NCBI GenBank assembly: GCA_028681035.1 | Contig: JAQUJJ010000027.1 | Location: forward strand, 1-33,829 | DNA length: 33,829 nt | Direction of reading: 5' to 3' | Source of the DNA: Candidatus Cloacimonadota bacterium | Lineage (GTDB): Bacteria > Cloacimonadota > Cloacimonadia > Cloacimonadales > Cloacimonadaceae | In this document: positions 7,117-16,356 of the stretch, in pieces | Position numbering within the stretch: the first letter of the stretch is position 1 | How the letters are laid out: each line of letters starts with the position of its first letter | Program-made: the position numbers and the translations under genes | Notes under the pieces: model-generated | Databases searched by the model: none | Seen by the model: only the letters and a program-made list of their open reading frames with translations | Told to the model about the DNA's origin: nothing

Positions 7117-8553
7117 TTACCAGCTTAAGGATATTCCTGCATTAAGGGAGATGTTGTTCTCCCGTACTTTGTCTGGGTTTTCCCAGCCACGATTAGTGAG
7201 CGTTACGTACTGAGGATTTGTCCATATATTGGCACTGTTAGAGCCTGCTCCGGTATAGGTTTTATCGTTGTAATAAGCATCTCCAAACAAGTCCAAAGCA
7301 TTATATTCGCGCCATGTATAGCCAAAGCCAAGGTCGATAGATACGTTCTTGGCAAGCCCTATGCTGCTTCCGGCTGTAATCATAGGATTCACAATTTTGT
7401 TAACATTATATACTTGGATGGGAGCGCCGTTTAAATCGATGGCGTCTTCCATGGTGAAAAACTGGTTACTAACTGCCTGGAATCCAATACGGAAAGGGAC
7501 GCGGTTTACAATATGATGTTCCACGCCAGCAAAGATGTTCAGCATATCGTCGTATCTTTCATTAACTTCGCTCCACAGCACATATTCCACATCCATATTA
7601 AACACGGTACGCAGAACATTGCGAGGAGTGTACGAAAAGCCAAATCGCATTTCGGTAGGCATAATATAATCTTCTTTAAAGCTAACATTGCTGCTGTCTA
7701 CAACAGTGTTTCGGTAGGCATCACGCTTGTAATAATGGGTACCCTCTTTATCCAAGGTTGCTTTGGGGGTATATGTAGCGGCAATACCGAAACGGGTATT
7801 TAGTTGCATAGCAACACCAATCTTCATCTGCGTGCCTGATATTGTATAATCATCCGCTTGGGTTGTATTTGGTAGATGAAATGCTGGTATAGCATTAATC
7901 GCAAAGTCTGTCCAGCGAATAGATTTCTCTTGTTTCACATCGCCATCGAGGAGGGCATAATCAAAGCCAAAATTAAGGTCTGTGTAATCTCCAAGCTTGT
8001 AACCCAAAGACAAAGCTAAACCACTTTTGTAAATCGCACCGATTCCATTAATCGTATTTAGGGCAATCTGATTGGCATACACATCATCATTAGTATTGCG
8101 ATTATTGCGAACGTCCTCTCTGTAATCTGCATCAAAATTGATGACAGGTTTATGGTAAACGCCCATCCCAATGCCTACTGCGTTAAACCTATGGGCAATA
8201 AAGCCAGAACCAGCAAAGTCATCATAGACATGTATATTAGAGCTGTAAACAGCATCGTCTATGTAGTAATCGAACTGATTCCAAAACGGAGCTGCCCGAT
8301 TGTCTTCATCGCGGTTAATATAAGAATTGGCGGCAAAGCCGTATTTCTTTTGCATAAGAGTTAGATTTGCAGGGTTGTCAGCTATGCCAAACACCCCGGT
8401 ATTGTTAAATGTTCCCGCACTGCCCATACCATAGATACGTGCATCATAAGAACCATAACGATTGCCAAAATAACTATCGGTAATACTCCATGCCGATAAG
8501 GCAGAAGCGACTATAAGCAGGATTAATAGTAGTAGTGATTTATTTGATAACAT
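7117..8553 (-). CDS. Outer-membrane beta-barrel protein (FadL/PorV-like appearance)
   Basis: A 478-residue protein with a signal peptide (MLSNKSLLLLILLIVASALSAWS) followed by alternating aromatic and polar strands typical of an outer-membrane barrel. The N-terminal part, GSYDARIYGMGSAG with a following DNPANLTL, resembles the start of OmpP1/FadL-type and PorV-like proteins (GMGGA...NPA). I choose ATG 8553 because GGAGG lies five bases upstream and the signal peptide begins there. The frame extends to 8583, but that part overlaps the upstream gene. It starts 13 bases after the helix-hairpin-helix/barrel gene. A transport role is inferred from fold and operon partners only. Confidence 0.75.
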   Translation of the reverse strand: MLSNKSLLLLILLIVASALSAWSITDSYFGNRYGSYDARIYGMGSAGTFNNTGVFGIADNPANLTLMQKKYGFAANSYINRDEDNRAAPFWNQFDYYIDDAVYSSNIHVYDDFAGSGFIAHRFNAVGIGMGVYHKPVINFDADYREDVRNNRNTNDDVYANQIALNTINGIGAIYKSGLALSLGYKLGDYTDLNFGFDYALLDGDVKQEKSIRWTDFAINAIPAFHLPNTTQADDYTISGTQMKIGVAMQLNTRFGIAATYTPKATLDKEGTHYYKRDAYRNTVVDSSNVSFKEDYIMPTEMRFGFSYTPRNVLRTVFNMDVEYVLWSEVNERYDDMLNIFAGVEHHIVNRVPFRIGFQAVSNQFFTMEDAIDLNGAPIQVYNVNKIVNPMITAGSSIGLAKNVSIDLGFGYTWREYNALDLFGDAYYNDKTYTGAGSNSANIWTNPQYVTLTNRGWENPDKVRENNISLNAGISLSW

Positions 8554-8566
8554 GTTTTCCTCCACG

Positions 8567-11344
8567 TTAGAAGCGATAATCAAGGCTGAAGCGAATAGTA
8601 TTTTCGCTGTGTTCTACTCTCTGTAGGTATATCTGATCGTCTATTAAAGCTGAGTAATAGGGATCATTATTTCTACGGATGCGCATTTCTTTATCTTGGT
8701 AAGTTTTATTTCTAAACTTGATGTTCATATACAGGTTTTGTGAGATACGGCTGGAAAAAGCAACCCATGCTTTCGTGCCTTTTTCTCCCATAAAATCTAT
8801 TTCCATATCTTCCCAATCCCAATGGGAAATCCCGTGCCCATACCAATACAAGAATGAGCCTTGAATCTTCAGGGATGTAGTAAAGTAATGCGTGTAGTTA
8901 GCAGCGATATAATCACCAATCATCAGGGTTTGACCTGCTGTTCCAGTATTGTTACCGGGCTGAGCCAAACTTGTTATAGATAGGTAAGGGGGTGACCAAA
9001 CAGTATTATAGCGATATTCCAGTTCAAGGAAATCCCTATTAGATAAGAATGTACGCGCTGCAAGAGTATATTCGTTAGTTTTGGATATACCCCTATCTGC
9101 CAGGTCTTCAAAGCGATTAACCTGGTTTTTGTACCTAAGTCTTAAACTAACTTGGAACAAAGGACGGAACTCCAGCTCACTCTGAAATCTTGCCGAGCGT
9201 CTATGGTCAGAAAGCCTTTCTGTGAAGTCCAGATAGCTTCTTCCGATGGTGAAGTAGTTATTGAACTTATAGCGGGTTTCAAAGTATAAGCCTCGTTCGG
9301 GTTGAGCTTGATTGCCATTCAAGTACAAATCCGCTATGGAAGAATTCGTTAAGGAATAAACATTCCCATCCAGCATGGTGCCATCGTATCTTTCATGCTC
9401 CGAAAAGCTGTTGCTGTAGGGATTATCGAAATCCACATCATAATGGCGAATAAGCGTTAGGAAATTTAGGTTTTCATACTGAGTGTAAGCTGAGGCAAGG
9501 TATGCCTTGGGATCGTCCCCAATCTTTGTATCAGAGCCGTTCACGGTTAATTCTGCATATTCGCCCTGTATGGATGTATTGCCAATTACAGTTTGTCCGT
9601 CAAAGCCGATAACTCTGCGATAGTTTCTGGAATAGGCATCAGTTTGGGTGCTATACATGTTACTCAGTTCACTGTTCATCGCCTTGCGAAGTTTATTATT
9701 TGTAGAGTCGAAATCGCCATAAGTGCGCAGCATAGTATTGAAGATATTCACATCTCCAGTATAGCCAGGTACCACAAAATGGGCGTTATCGTAAAGAGCA
9801 GTATAAGTGGTAAAGCCAAGTTTTGTGCCAATCATGGGGTTTACCTGAACGTGTGTGCCCCAAAGCTTTTCCCTTAACGCATCTGTGCGCGTGGCAAGAT
9901 TGATGTATTTATTCGCGTAACTTGTGGGTGTTGATGCGTTCATCTCTGCATTAAAAGCAGCTTCTGCCCCCATCAGCTCGTCATTATCAAACCTGATTGT
10001 GGGAATAACGTAGCTAAATACTTTGTTTTTATCGGCAGAAACAGGAGAGCCGTTTGCATAGCTGTATATTTTACCAAGCCCTTGCATGTAGTATTGATGT
10101 CCATACATGGGCGAAGTTGTGTCATTATCTGTAAACACATCGTTCCCATATTCATCTCTCTTCACTGGGCTGCCATCTTTGTTGATATACACAATAGCAT
10201 CTTTGTCATCTTGCGATACAAAAGCAGATACACCAAAAAGCGGGTGAGTGTATTCTACTGCTCCACCTTTTAGTGCAAATTCTTGGGTCTTGGAAAGGTC
10301 TGGAGTAATACCCAAAATACGTTTGCTGAAACCAAATCCGGTTTTACGGGCACTGTAAAAATCGGTGTTTTCCATCACCAGCCCTTCGCCATAAGTAACT
10401 CGGTAGTTACCTGCATACAGCTTTAGGCGGGTATTATCCAATCCGGGCATATTGGTGTTTTCATATCCTGCAAACCACTTTGAATCTTTGATAAAGCTTT
10501 CAGTATTGGCATCTAGCAGTCCGCTTTCACCCTTGCCAGAGTGATTCATAATCCCCATTTTGAAGTTATTGCCATAGCGCACTCGCATTTTCATCATAAT
10601 GTCTGGATCAACCTTATCCAGTCCAAAATAGCCCCAATAAGATAAATCTTTGCGCTGAGGAACTACACCACTGGTATAATCTCTGGTAAAATCTTCCTTC
10701 AGCATATCATACTGACCTTCTTCAAAGTAGCGGGTGTTATAGCTTATCTTCGCATCCCACATCAGGCGATTCTTCACAGGGGGTTCTCTATAGTAAACAT
10801 AGTTACGGAGATTGGTATAGCCATAATGAGATAATCCTGCTGAGGAACGCAAATCACGAGCATCAGCTATTGTATCTCCTTGGGCAACACGTCTTAATAT
10901 CCCCACTGCGTCCACGCCGGACACATTTGGAATACCCATAAAATCATCAAAGTGCATGCGGTTTAGGTTTTGGGGAGTCATTAAATAATCTTCCCAAACA
11001 TCCGCCATACCTTCCATTGAGCCTTCGTTTTGGTCCATGCGTTCCAGCAAATCTCTAATCACTTCCCGCCTTAGGGCAGCATCGTCAGTTTCCTGAAACA
11101 ATGATACCACCACCAGGGGACGTATCTTTAAGAGAGTTTTCTGGTCTATAGAGGGTATCTCCCGCAGATCAAAAATACTATCGAATATCTTCACGTATTC
11201 CCGATATTCAAATATATCTTTTGCTTGATCTGCCGAGATAGGCAGTTGTCGAAGTTCGGCAAGAGTTGCCGTATTCAGATCGACTTTCGCCGCCAACAGC
11301 CCCATGCAAAACAGGACTAAGAGCAAGAGCAAAAACTTCTTCAT
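8567..11344 (-). CDS. Helix-hairpin-helix (ComEA-like) protein fused to a large outer-membrane barrel
   Basis: A 925-residue secreted protein. Residues 1-19 are a signal peptide. Residues 20-78 (VDLNTATLAELRQLPIS...) match the ComEA-type helix-hairpin-helix DNA-binding motif, with its V-D-L-N-x-A-x-x-x-E-L start. A second, weaker HhH-like segment lies at about 130-190 (FMGIPNVSGVDAVGILRRV). From about residue 200 to the end, aromatic beta strands alternate with charged loops and the protein ends in FSLDYRF, a barrel-like terminal strand. Bacteroidota genomes encode long HhH proteins of this kind with no assigned function. DNA binding at the cell surface is inference. It is the first gene of the operon, with an AAGGAA ribosome site before ATG 11344. 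Confidence 0.75.
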   Translation of the reverse strand: MKKFLLLLLVLFCMGLLAAKVDLNTATLAELRQLPISADQAKDIFEYREYVKIFDSIFDLREIPSIDQKTLLKIRPLVVVSLFQETDDAALRREVIRDLLERMDQNEGSMEGMADVWEDYLMTPQNLNRMHFDDFMGIPNVSGVDAVGILRRVAQGDTIADARDLRSSAGLSHYGYTNLRNYVYYREPPVKNRLMWDAKISYNTRYFEEGQYDMLKEDFTRDYTSGVVPQRKDLSYWGYFGLDKVDPDIMMKMRVRYGNNFKMGIMNHSGKGESGLLDANTESFIKDSKWFAGYENTNMPGLDNTRLKLYAGNYRVTYGEGLVMENTDFYSARKTGFGFSKRILGITPDLSKTQEFALKGGAVEYTHPLFGVSAFVSQDDKDAIVYINKDGSPVKRDEYGNDVFTDNDTTSPMYGHQYYMQGLGKIYSYANGSPVSADKNKVFSYVIPTIRFDNDELMGAEAAFNAEMNASTPTSYANKYINLATRTDALREKLWGTHVQVNPMIGTKLGFTTYTALYDNAHFVVPGYTGDVNIFNTMLRTYGDFDSTNNKLRKAMNSELSNMYSTQTDAYSRNYRRVIGFDGQTVIGNTSIQGEYAELTVNGSDTKIGDDPKAYLASAYTQYENLNFLTLIRHYDVDFDNPYSNSFSEHERYDGTMLDGNVYSLTNSSIADLYLNGNQAQPERGLYFETRYKFNNYFTIGRSYLDFTERLSDHRRSARFQSELEFRPLFQVSLRLRYKNQVNRFEDLADRGISKTNEYTLAARTFLSNRDFLELEYRYNTVWSPPYLSITSLAQPGNNTGTAGQTLMIGDYIAANYTHYFTTSLKIQGSFLYWYGHGISHWDWEDMEIDFMGEKGTKAWVAFSSRISQNLYMNIKFRNKTYQDKEMRIRRNNDPYYSALIDDQIYLQRVEHSENTIRFSLDYRF

Positions 11345-11375
11345 AGCTTTTCCTTATGGTATTTTATCTTCTGTT

Positions 11376-11404
11376 AATATCTCAATTTTAACACGAATTG
11401 ACAA
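11376..11404 (-). promoter_or_regulatory. Possible sigma-70-type promoter of the barrel/5'-nucleotidase operon
   Basis: On the minus strand TTGTCA (11404-11399) is followed after 17 bases by GATATT (11381-11376), 32 bases before the start codon at 11344. The -35 box has one mismatch to TTGACA, and the -10 box matches TATAAT weakly. Position and spacing fit, but the boxes alone are not decisive. Confidence 0.35.
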
Positions 11405-11593
11405 GCTACAAATAGGGCATAATCTGTAAAGCTTTTTTTAGGATTTACGAAACATCCTCCATTACTGCACTCTTTGATATTTTACTTTTAGTTGGAACAA
11501 CATCCAGCGTAGCTCGTCAGCACTCCCTCAAACCAACAACCCAAAACGCCCACGCGCCAAAACCATAATACGTCCTTGCTCATTCGCAAGGGG

Positions 11594-11626
11594 TCTCATC
11601 GGGATCCGATCGGGATCTCATCGGGT
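11594..11626. repeat. Three 11-base tandem units
   Basis: TCTCATCGGGA, TCCGATCGGGA and TCTCATCGGGT lie head to tail. The following bases (TTGCCACCCGTTCGGACCCG) contain the inverse motif CCCG, so the tract could fold. The layout resembles that at 4396-4417, although the unit sequence differs. Confidence 0.6.
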
Positions 11627-11706
11627 TGCCACCCGTTCGGACCCGCTCCAATTCAGCTTCTAACCAGCATCGACTAAGCAAGAAAGACCTATTCTTGAAG
11701 ATGTAG

Positions 11707-11768
11707 CAGCGATGGATTGTGAAGATACACACCGTAGCTTTACACGCCTCATGTGAAATAGCCGAAGT
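11707..11768. repeat. Double-hairpin dispersed repeat, copy B
   Basis: This segment is about 80% identical to 4606-4667, with CAGCGATG and GATACACACCGTA at the same spacing. The first stem is degraded (TTTACACG-CCT-CATGTGAA). The second is reduced to AGCCG without its partner, so this looks like an older copy. Confidence 0.6.
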
Positions 11769-11808
11769 GGGAACACATGTTAGTTGGAATCACGCATCCC
11801 CCCGTTTT

Positions 11809-11992
11809 GTCGTTCCCGCGGAGGCGGGAATCCAGACCTTCTCTATTTATTCCATATCAACCAGTTACTCAAGATAGAAAACAGCTTAGTGGTTCAGCTT
11901 TTGCTGTCTGATCTTAGCTGTGTTTATCTAAATAATCCATAGTTAGTTCATTGTCTTTCAATGAGCTGGATTCCCGCCTGCGCGGGAACGAC
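11809..11992. repeat. Pair of inverted dRS3-like repeats
   Basis: The 27-base arms at 11809-11835 and 11966-11992 are inverse copies that match at 26 of 27 positions. Each arm is itself a small palindrome, TTCCCGC...GCGGGAA. This core resembles the dRS3 repeat described in Neisseria and similar repeats in other bacteria. The 130 bases between the arms show no gene and no other repeat. The pair could be a small mobile unit or two independent insertions. Confidence 0.7.
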
Positions 11993-12214
11993 AGAAGTAA
12001 AACGAGAACTAAAGTAAAAAATGAGGGTATGCCTGTGAGTTGGAATCTCTTGACAGGAATATCTTTCGGATATTCTTGGATGCATAAGCTTGATATAGAT
12101 TGGTCTGTAAAAATCGGTTGCGCTCAGATGTTATTCGTAAACACGAACTCGGCTTAAGGCTCAACCGTATTTTTGCAGAAGAATACCTCAAGCATGTTTA
12201 GTAAGGATGCAATA

Positions 12215-13321
12215 ATGAATTATATCATCACTGGAACCACCTATAATGGTAAATACGTAGATACTCACGAAGCGGGAATAAGGGTATTGAGTTGTGAAGA
12301 ACTTGCCCAAAGCAATATCCGTTTCAAAGAATCAGACAAGGTTTACGTCCCTTCTGAAACATCGCTTAGCACAGTGATGCAGAGGATGGATAATCCCGCT
12401 TGCGTGGAAGGCATCAACAAACTAAAGGATAAGTATCTCTGCCGAGAAGCCCTCCGCAGTCTTTATCCGAATTTCTACTTTGCCAAATGCAAGTTGGATG
12501 AGATATCTGAAGCGGATATTCGGAATAAGAAAATTGTGATTAAGCCATTGAAAGGCTTTTTTGGAACAGGTGTTCGCTTTGCGGATTCATCCACGAATCT
12601 GAATGCTCTGAAAGAAGAAATCCGCAGGGAAGTTACTGAAAACTCCCGCTTTTTTCCTGAATCTATCCTTACTAAAGATGAGTATATCCTAGAGGAATAC
12701 ATTGAAGGTGAAGAATATGCCGTTGACATGTTCTACGACGAGCTTGGCAAAGCGGTAATCACCAATATCTATCATCACCCCGTACCGGAGAACCAAGATT
12801 ACGCACACCTGATGTATTACAGCAATAAAGAGCTATTCGACAACTACTTGGAATCCTTCATCCGCTTTTTCAATGAATTTGGAGCAACCTTAAACCTAAG
12901 GAATTTCCCGATTCATGCAGAATTCAAGCTGCGCGGCACGGAGTTTATCCCAATAGAGTTTAATCCTATGCGCTATGGCGGATTTGGGCTGGCAGACCTT
13001 GCATTCAATAGCTACGGATATCAGCCAATTGCTGCATATTTTAACAATCAAGCTCCAAATTGGGAGACTATCTGGAAGAGCCGGCAACCATACAGCTATG
13101 CCTTTATCTTGGCATATAATGGAAAAGGGGTTGATACGAAAACTAAAGCACCAGATCACAAAAGATTCAGAGACTACCTGCAGAAACATGCTGAGCTGAT
13201 GGATTATGTGAAGCTGGACTTCCGCAAGAATCCTGTCTTTGCCATAGCATATATCAGAAGCGACGCTTATTACAAGATGATGAAGCTCCTTAACACAGAA
13301 TTTAGGGATTATTTTGGCTAA
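12215..13321 (+). CDS. ATP-grasp domain protein
   Basis: A 368-residue cytosolic protein with the ATP-grasp order. After an N-terminal Rossmann-like part (MNYIITGTTYNGKYVD) comes the ATP-binding lysine segment VIKPLKGFFGTGV (108-120), then ILEEYIEGEEYAVDMFY (158-174), and a metal-binding end HAEFKLRGTEFIPIEFNPMR with the expected Glu and Asn. Such enzymes join a carboxylate to an amine or thiol through an acyl phosphate; the substrates here cannot be read. I chose ATG 12215 because AAGGA lies seven bases upstream. An upstream TTG at 12173 is also open, but it lacks a good ribosome site. It stands alone between a repeat region and ppdK. Confidence 0.8.
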   Translation: MNYIITGTTYNGKYVDTHEAGIRVLSCEELAQSNIRFKESDKVYVPSETSLSTVMQRMDNPACVEGINKLKDKYLCREALRSLYPNFYFAKCKLDEISEADIRNKKIVIKPLKGFFGTGVRFADSSTNLNALKEEIRREVTENSRFFPESILTKDEYILEEYIEGEEYAVDMFYDELGKAVITNIYHHPVPENQDYAHLMYYSNKELFDNYLESFIRFFNEFGATLNLRNFPIHAEFKLRGTEFIPIEFNPMRYGGFGLADLAFNSYGYQPIAAYFNNQAPNWETIWKSRQPYSYAFILAYNGKGVDTKTKAPDHKRFRDYLQKHAELMDYVKLDFRKNPVFAIAYIRSDAYYKMMKLLNTEFRDYFG

Positions 13322-13440
13322 TCCTGCATAATAATAGGAGAATGCCAATGAACCAAGAAAGCTATTGACAAAATAGCCTGCCTTAAGACAATGGAACGCA
13401 TTGAGTTAAAAAATAGAAATTGCACAATCATGGAGGATAA

Positions 13441-16164
13441 ATGACTGCAGTTAAACGTGTTTATCTCTTCGGCAACGGACACGCCGAAGGCAAAGCAGAT
13501 ATGAAGAATTTACTCGGCGGCAAAGGTGCCAATCTTGCCGAGATGAACCTTATTGGCGTACCGGTTCCCCCCGGATTTACCATTACAACGGATGCTTGCA
13601 CCGAATATAACGAACTGGGTGCCAGCAAATTGCGCGAGTTACTTATAAATGAAGTTAAAGCTGCTGTGAAATATGTGGAAGACATTATGGGCATGCAATT
13701 CGGCTCCGATGAAAACCCTCTCCTCGTTTCCGTGCGCTCCGGCTCCCGCGCTTCCATGCCCGGTATGATGGATACCATCCTTAACCTGGGCATGAACGAT
13801 TCTGCCGTGCTAGGCATTATCAAGAAAACCGGTAATGATCGCTTTGCCTGGGACAGCTACCGCCGCTTTGTGCAAATGTATGGCGACGTTGTGTTGGGTC
13901 TGAAGCCCACCAGCAAAGAAGAAGAAGACCCCTTTGAAGTAATTATTCACCAAATGAAGAAAGAAAAAGGCATCGAGAACGATTTGCAGCTTAGCGCAGA
14001 CGATCTGAAAGAACTAGTTAGCAGATTCAAAAAAGCCGTGAAAGACAATACCGGACACGATTTCCCAGATAACCCTTGGGATCAGCTTTGGGGCGCAGTT
14101 TTTGCCGTGTTCAATAGCTGGAATAATGACCGTGCAGTGTTCTACCGCCAACTGAATAATATCCCGGATTTCTGGGGAACGGCAGTAAGCGTTCAAGCTA
14201 TGGTATTTGGCAATATGGGCAACACCAGTGCTACTGGTGTTGCCTTTACCCGCGATGCTGCAACCGGCGAAAACCTGTTCAATGGCGAATACCTTATCAA
14301 CGCCCAGGGAGAAGACGTGGTTGCCGGTATCCGCACCCCTCAACAAATAACCAAGACAGGTTCTCAGCGTTGGGCTATGCTTGCTAAAGTTAGCGAAGAA
14401 GAACGTGCGGCAAATTATCCTTCCCTTGAAGAAGCTATGCCTGTGGTATATAAAGAACTTTTTGACATCCAGCGTAAGCTGGAGCAACATGCTAAAGACA
14501 TGCAAGATGTGGAATTCACAGTTCAGGACAACAAACTATGGATGCTGCAAACCCGCAATGGCAAACGTACCGGCGGTGCCATGGTAAAGATAGCCATGGA
14601 TATGCTGCGCGAAGGCGAAATAGACGAAAAGACTGCCCTCAATCGCCTTGAACCAGGCAAACTTGATGAATTGCTGCACCCTGTATTTACCAAAGCTGGG
14701 CTTGCAGGAGCCAAGATAATCGCTTCCGGTTTACCAGCATCACCTGGTGCTGCAACTGGTCAGATAGTGTTCTTTGCAGATGATGCAGAAGCATGGGCTG
14801 CCGATAGTAAGAGAGTTATTCTTGTGCGTATCGAAACTTCTCCTGAAGACTTACGTGGCATGAATGTTGCCAAAGGCATCCTGACTGCTCGTGGCGGTAT
14901 GACTTCCCACGCTGCCGTGGTTGCACGTGGTATGGGCAAATGCTGCGTATCCGGTTCTGGTGCATTGGTGATAGATTACAAAGCCAGAACCATGACCGTT
15001 GCCGGAACCGTTTACAAAGAAGGGGATTGGATTTCCTTAAACGGCAGCACAGGAAAGATTTTGGAAGGCAAGATTGAGACACAAGATCCCGAACTAAGCG
15101 GAGATTTCGGTGCCATAATGCAGCTTGCTGAGAAATATACCCGCATGAAAGTGCGCACTAATGCAGATACTCCTAAAGATGCCGCAGTGGCACGTAACTT
15201 CGGCGCACAGGGCATAGGCTTGTGCCGTACAGAGCATATGTTCTTCGAAGGCGATCGCATCAGACCCATGCGTGAAATGATTCTTGCTGATGATGAAAAG
15301 GGACGCAGACTGGCTCTTGATAAATTGCTGCCTATTCAACGTGCGGATTTTGAAGGCATCTTCACCGCTATGGACGGATTCCCCGTTACAGTACGCCTCT
15401 TAGACCCTCCCTTGCACGAGTTTGTCCCTCACGATGAAGCAGCGCAAAAAGAAATCGCCGATGAGCTTGGCTTGAGCTTAGCTAAAGTAAAACAACGGGT
15501 AGATTCCTTGCATGAGACTAACCCTATGCTGGGACACCGTGGCTGCCGTCTTGGCAACACCTACCCGGAAATCACCGAAATGCAAGCCCGCGCTATTATC
15601 GAAGCTGCTTTGGCAGTGAAAGCCCGCGGAGTAAGTGTGTTACCAGAAATTATGGTTCCGTTAATCGGTACTTCGGCTGAATTCGAAATGCAAGAAGATA
15701 TTATCCGCAATGTAGCAGAGAAAGTGTTTGCTGAAAAGAACGACAGGGTAGATTACTTGGTTGGCACCATGATAGAAATACCCCGAGCTGCACTTCTTGC
15801 AGATAAAGTTGCGGTACGTGCAGAGTTCTTCAGCTTTGGCACCAACGACCTCACCCAAATGACCTTTGGCTATTCACGCGATGATGCCGGTTCATTCCTA
15901 CCTATTTATCTGAATAAGAACCTGCTCAAGAACGATCCCTTCCAGATTCTGGATAGAGAAGGCGTAGGGCAATTGGTAAAGATGGCAACGGAACGTGGCA
16001 GAAGTACACGTCCTGATTTGAAGGTTGGTATTTGTGGAGAGCATGGTGGAGAACCGAGTTCTGTTGAATTCTGTCATCAGGTTGGCATGAACTACGTTAG
16101 CTGTTCCCCATATCGGGTTCCGATTGCGCGTTTAGCTGCTGCCCTGGCTGCAATCAATAACTAG
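13441..16164 (+). CDS. ppdK: Pyruvate, phosphate dikinase
   Basis: Interconverts pyruvate, ATP and phosphate with PEP, AMP and pyrophosphate. In anaerobes it often works in the glycolytic direction with pyrophosphate, or supplies PEP. The 907 residues show the full order: an N-terminal ATP-grasp part starting with LFGNGHAEGKADMKNLLGGK, the phosphohistidine domain with GGMTSHAAVVARGMG (catalytic His at about 490), and the C-terminal PEP/pyruvate barrel with IEIPRAALLADKVA, FFSFGTNDLTQMTFGYSRDD and GICGEHGG (catalytic Cys at about 864). GGAGG lies six bases before ATG 13441. A clear terminator follows, so the gene is probably transcribed alone. The codons are richer in G and C at third positions than those of genes after 20 kb. 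Confidence 0.97.
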   Translation: MTAVKRVYLFGNGHAEGKADMKNLLGGKGANLAEMNLIGVPVPPGFTITTDACTEYNELGASKLRELLINEVKAAVKYVEDIMGMQFGSDENPLLVSVRSGSRASMPGMMDTILNLGMNDSAVLGIIKKTGNDRFAWDSYRRFVQMYGDVVLGLKPTSKEEEDPFEVIIHQMKKEKGIENDLQLSADDLKELVSRFKKAVKDNTGHDFPDNPWDQLWGAVFAVFNSWNNDRAVFYRQLNNIPDFWGTAVSVQAMVFGNMGNTSATGVAFTRDAATGENLFNGEYLINAQGEDVVAGIRTPQQITKTGSQRWAMLAKVSEEERAANYPSLEEAMPVVYKELFDIQRKLEQHAKDMQDVEFTVQDNKLWMLQTRNGKRTGGAMVKIAMDMLREGEIDEKTALNRLEPGKLDELLHPVFTKAGLAGAKIIASGLPASPGAATGQIVFFADDAEAWAADSKRVILVRIETSPEDLRGMNVAKGILTARGGMTSHAAVVARGMGKCCVSGSGALVIDYKARTMTVAGTVYKEGDWISLNGSTGKILEGKIETQDPELSGDFGAIMQLAEKYTRMKVRTNADTPKDAAVARNFGAQGIGLCRTEHMFFEGDRIRPMREMILADDEKGRRLALDKLLPIQRADFEGIFTAMDGFPVTVRLLDPPLHEFVPHDEAAQKEIADELGLSLAKVKQRVDSLHETNPMLGHRGCRLGNTYPEITEMQARAIIEAALAVKARGVSVLPEIMVPLIGTSAEFEMQEDIIRNVAEKVFAEKNDRVDYLVGTMIEIPRAALLADKVAVRAEFFSFGTNDLTQMTFGYSRDDAGSFLPIYLNKNLLKNDPFQILDREGVGQLVKMATERGRSTRPDLKVGICGEHGGEPSSVEFCHQVGMNYVSCSPYRVPIARLAAALAAINN

Positions 16165-16191
16165 ATAACGAAAATATAAATAATAATAACG

Positions 16192-16220
16192 ACGCCGGAT
16201 ACTCTCCGGCGTTTTGTTTG
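16192..16220 (+). terminator. Intrinsic terminator after ppdK
   Basis: The stem ACGCCGGA-TACTC-TCCGGCGT (16192-16212) is followed by TTTGTTTG, 27 bases after the ppdK stop codon. Stem strength and the T-rich tail fit a Rho-independent terminator. Confidence 0.88.
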
Positions 16221-16293
16221 ACTTATAAATCGGCGACTGTATTTTCGTAAAAAACCACTACGAGTTATAACGCCGCCGATTTATGAGTTAAAC
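16216..16293. repeat. Inverted repeat with 20-base arms next to the ppdK terminator
   Basis: The left arm GTTTGACTTATAAATCGGCG (16216-16235) is matched by its inverse at 16274-16293 at 18 of 20 positions, with 38 bases between. It overlaps the tail of the terminator and ends 64 bases before the YkvA-like gene. No second copy was noticed in the window. Confidence 0.6.
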
Positions 16294-16356
16294 TAAATCA
16301 ACAAAATCCTTGACTCCCAAACAAACAGCTAAAACAATGGCAAGCGGAGGTATATT

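Larger units (their letters stand above)
11345..12214. other. Repeat-bearing intergenic region between divergent genes
   Basis: About 870 bases separate the operon starting at 11344 (leftwards) from the ATP-grasp gene (rightwards). It contains a possible promoter for the operon, 11-base tandem repeats (11594-11626), the second copy of the double-hairpin repeat (11707-11768) and a pair of dRS3-like inverted repeats (11809-11992). Frames at 11951-12157 and 12009-12191 show no protein character. Confidence 0.75.

Noticed and set aside
12009..12191. Short minus-strand frame upstream of the ATP-grasp gene
   Set aside because: It runs through a dRS3-like region and lacks a ribosome site and protein character.
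13363..13392. TTGACA with a -10-like ACAATG before ppdK
   Set aside because: The -10 box is poor. A single good -35 hexamer is expected by chance in AT-rich intergenic DNA.
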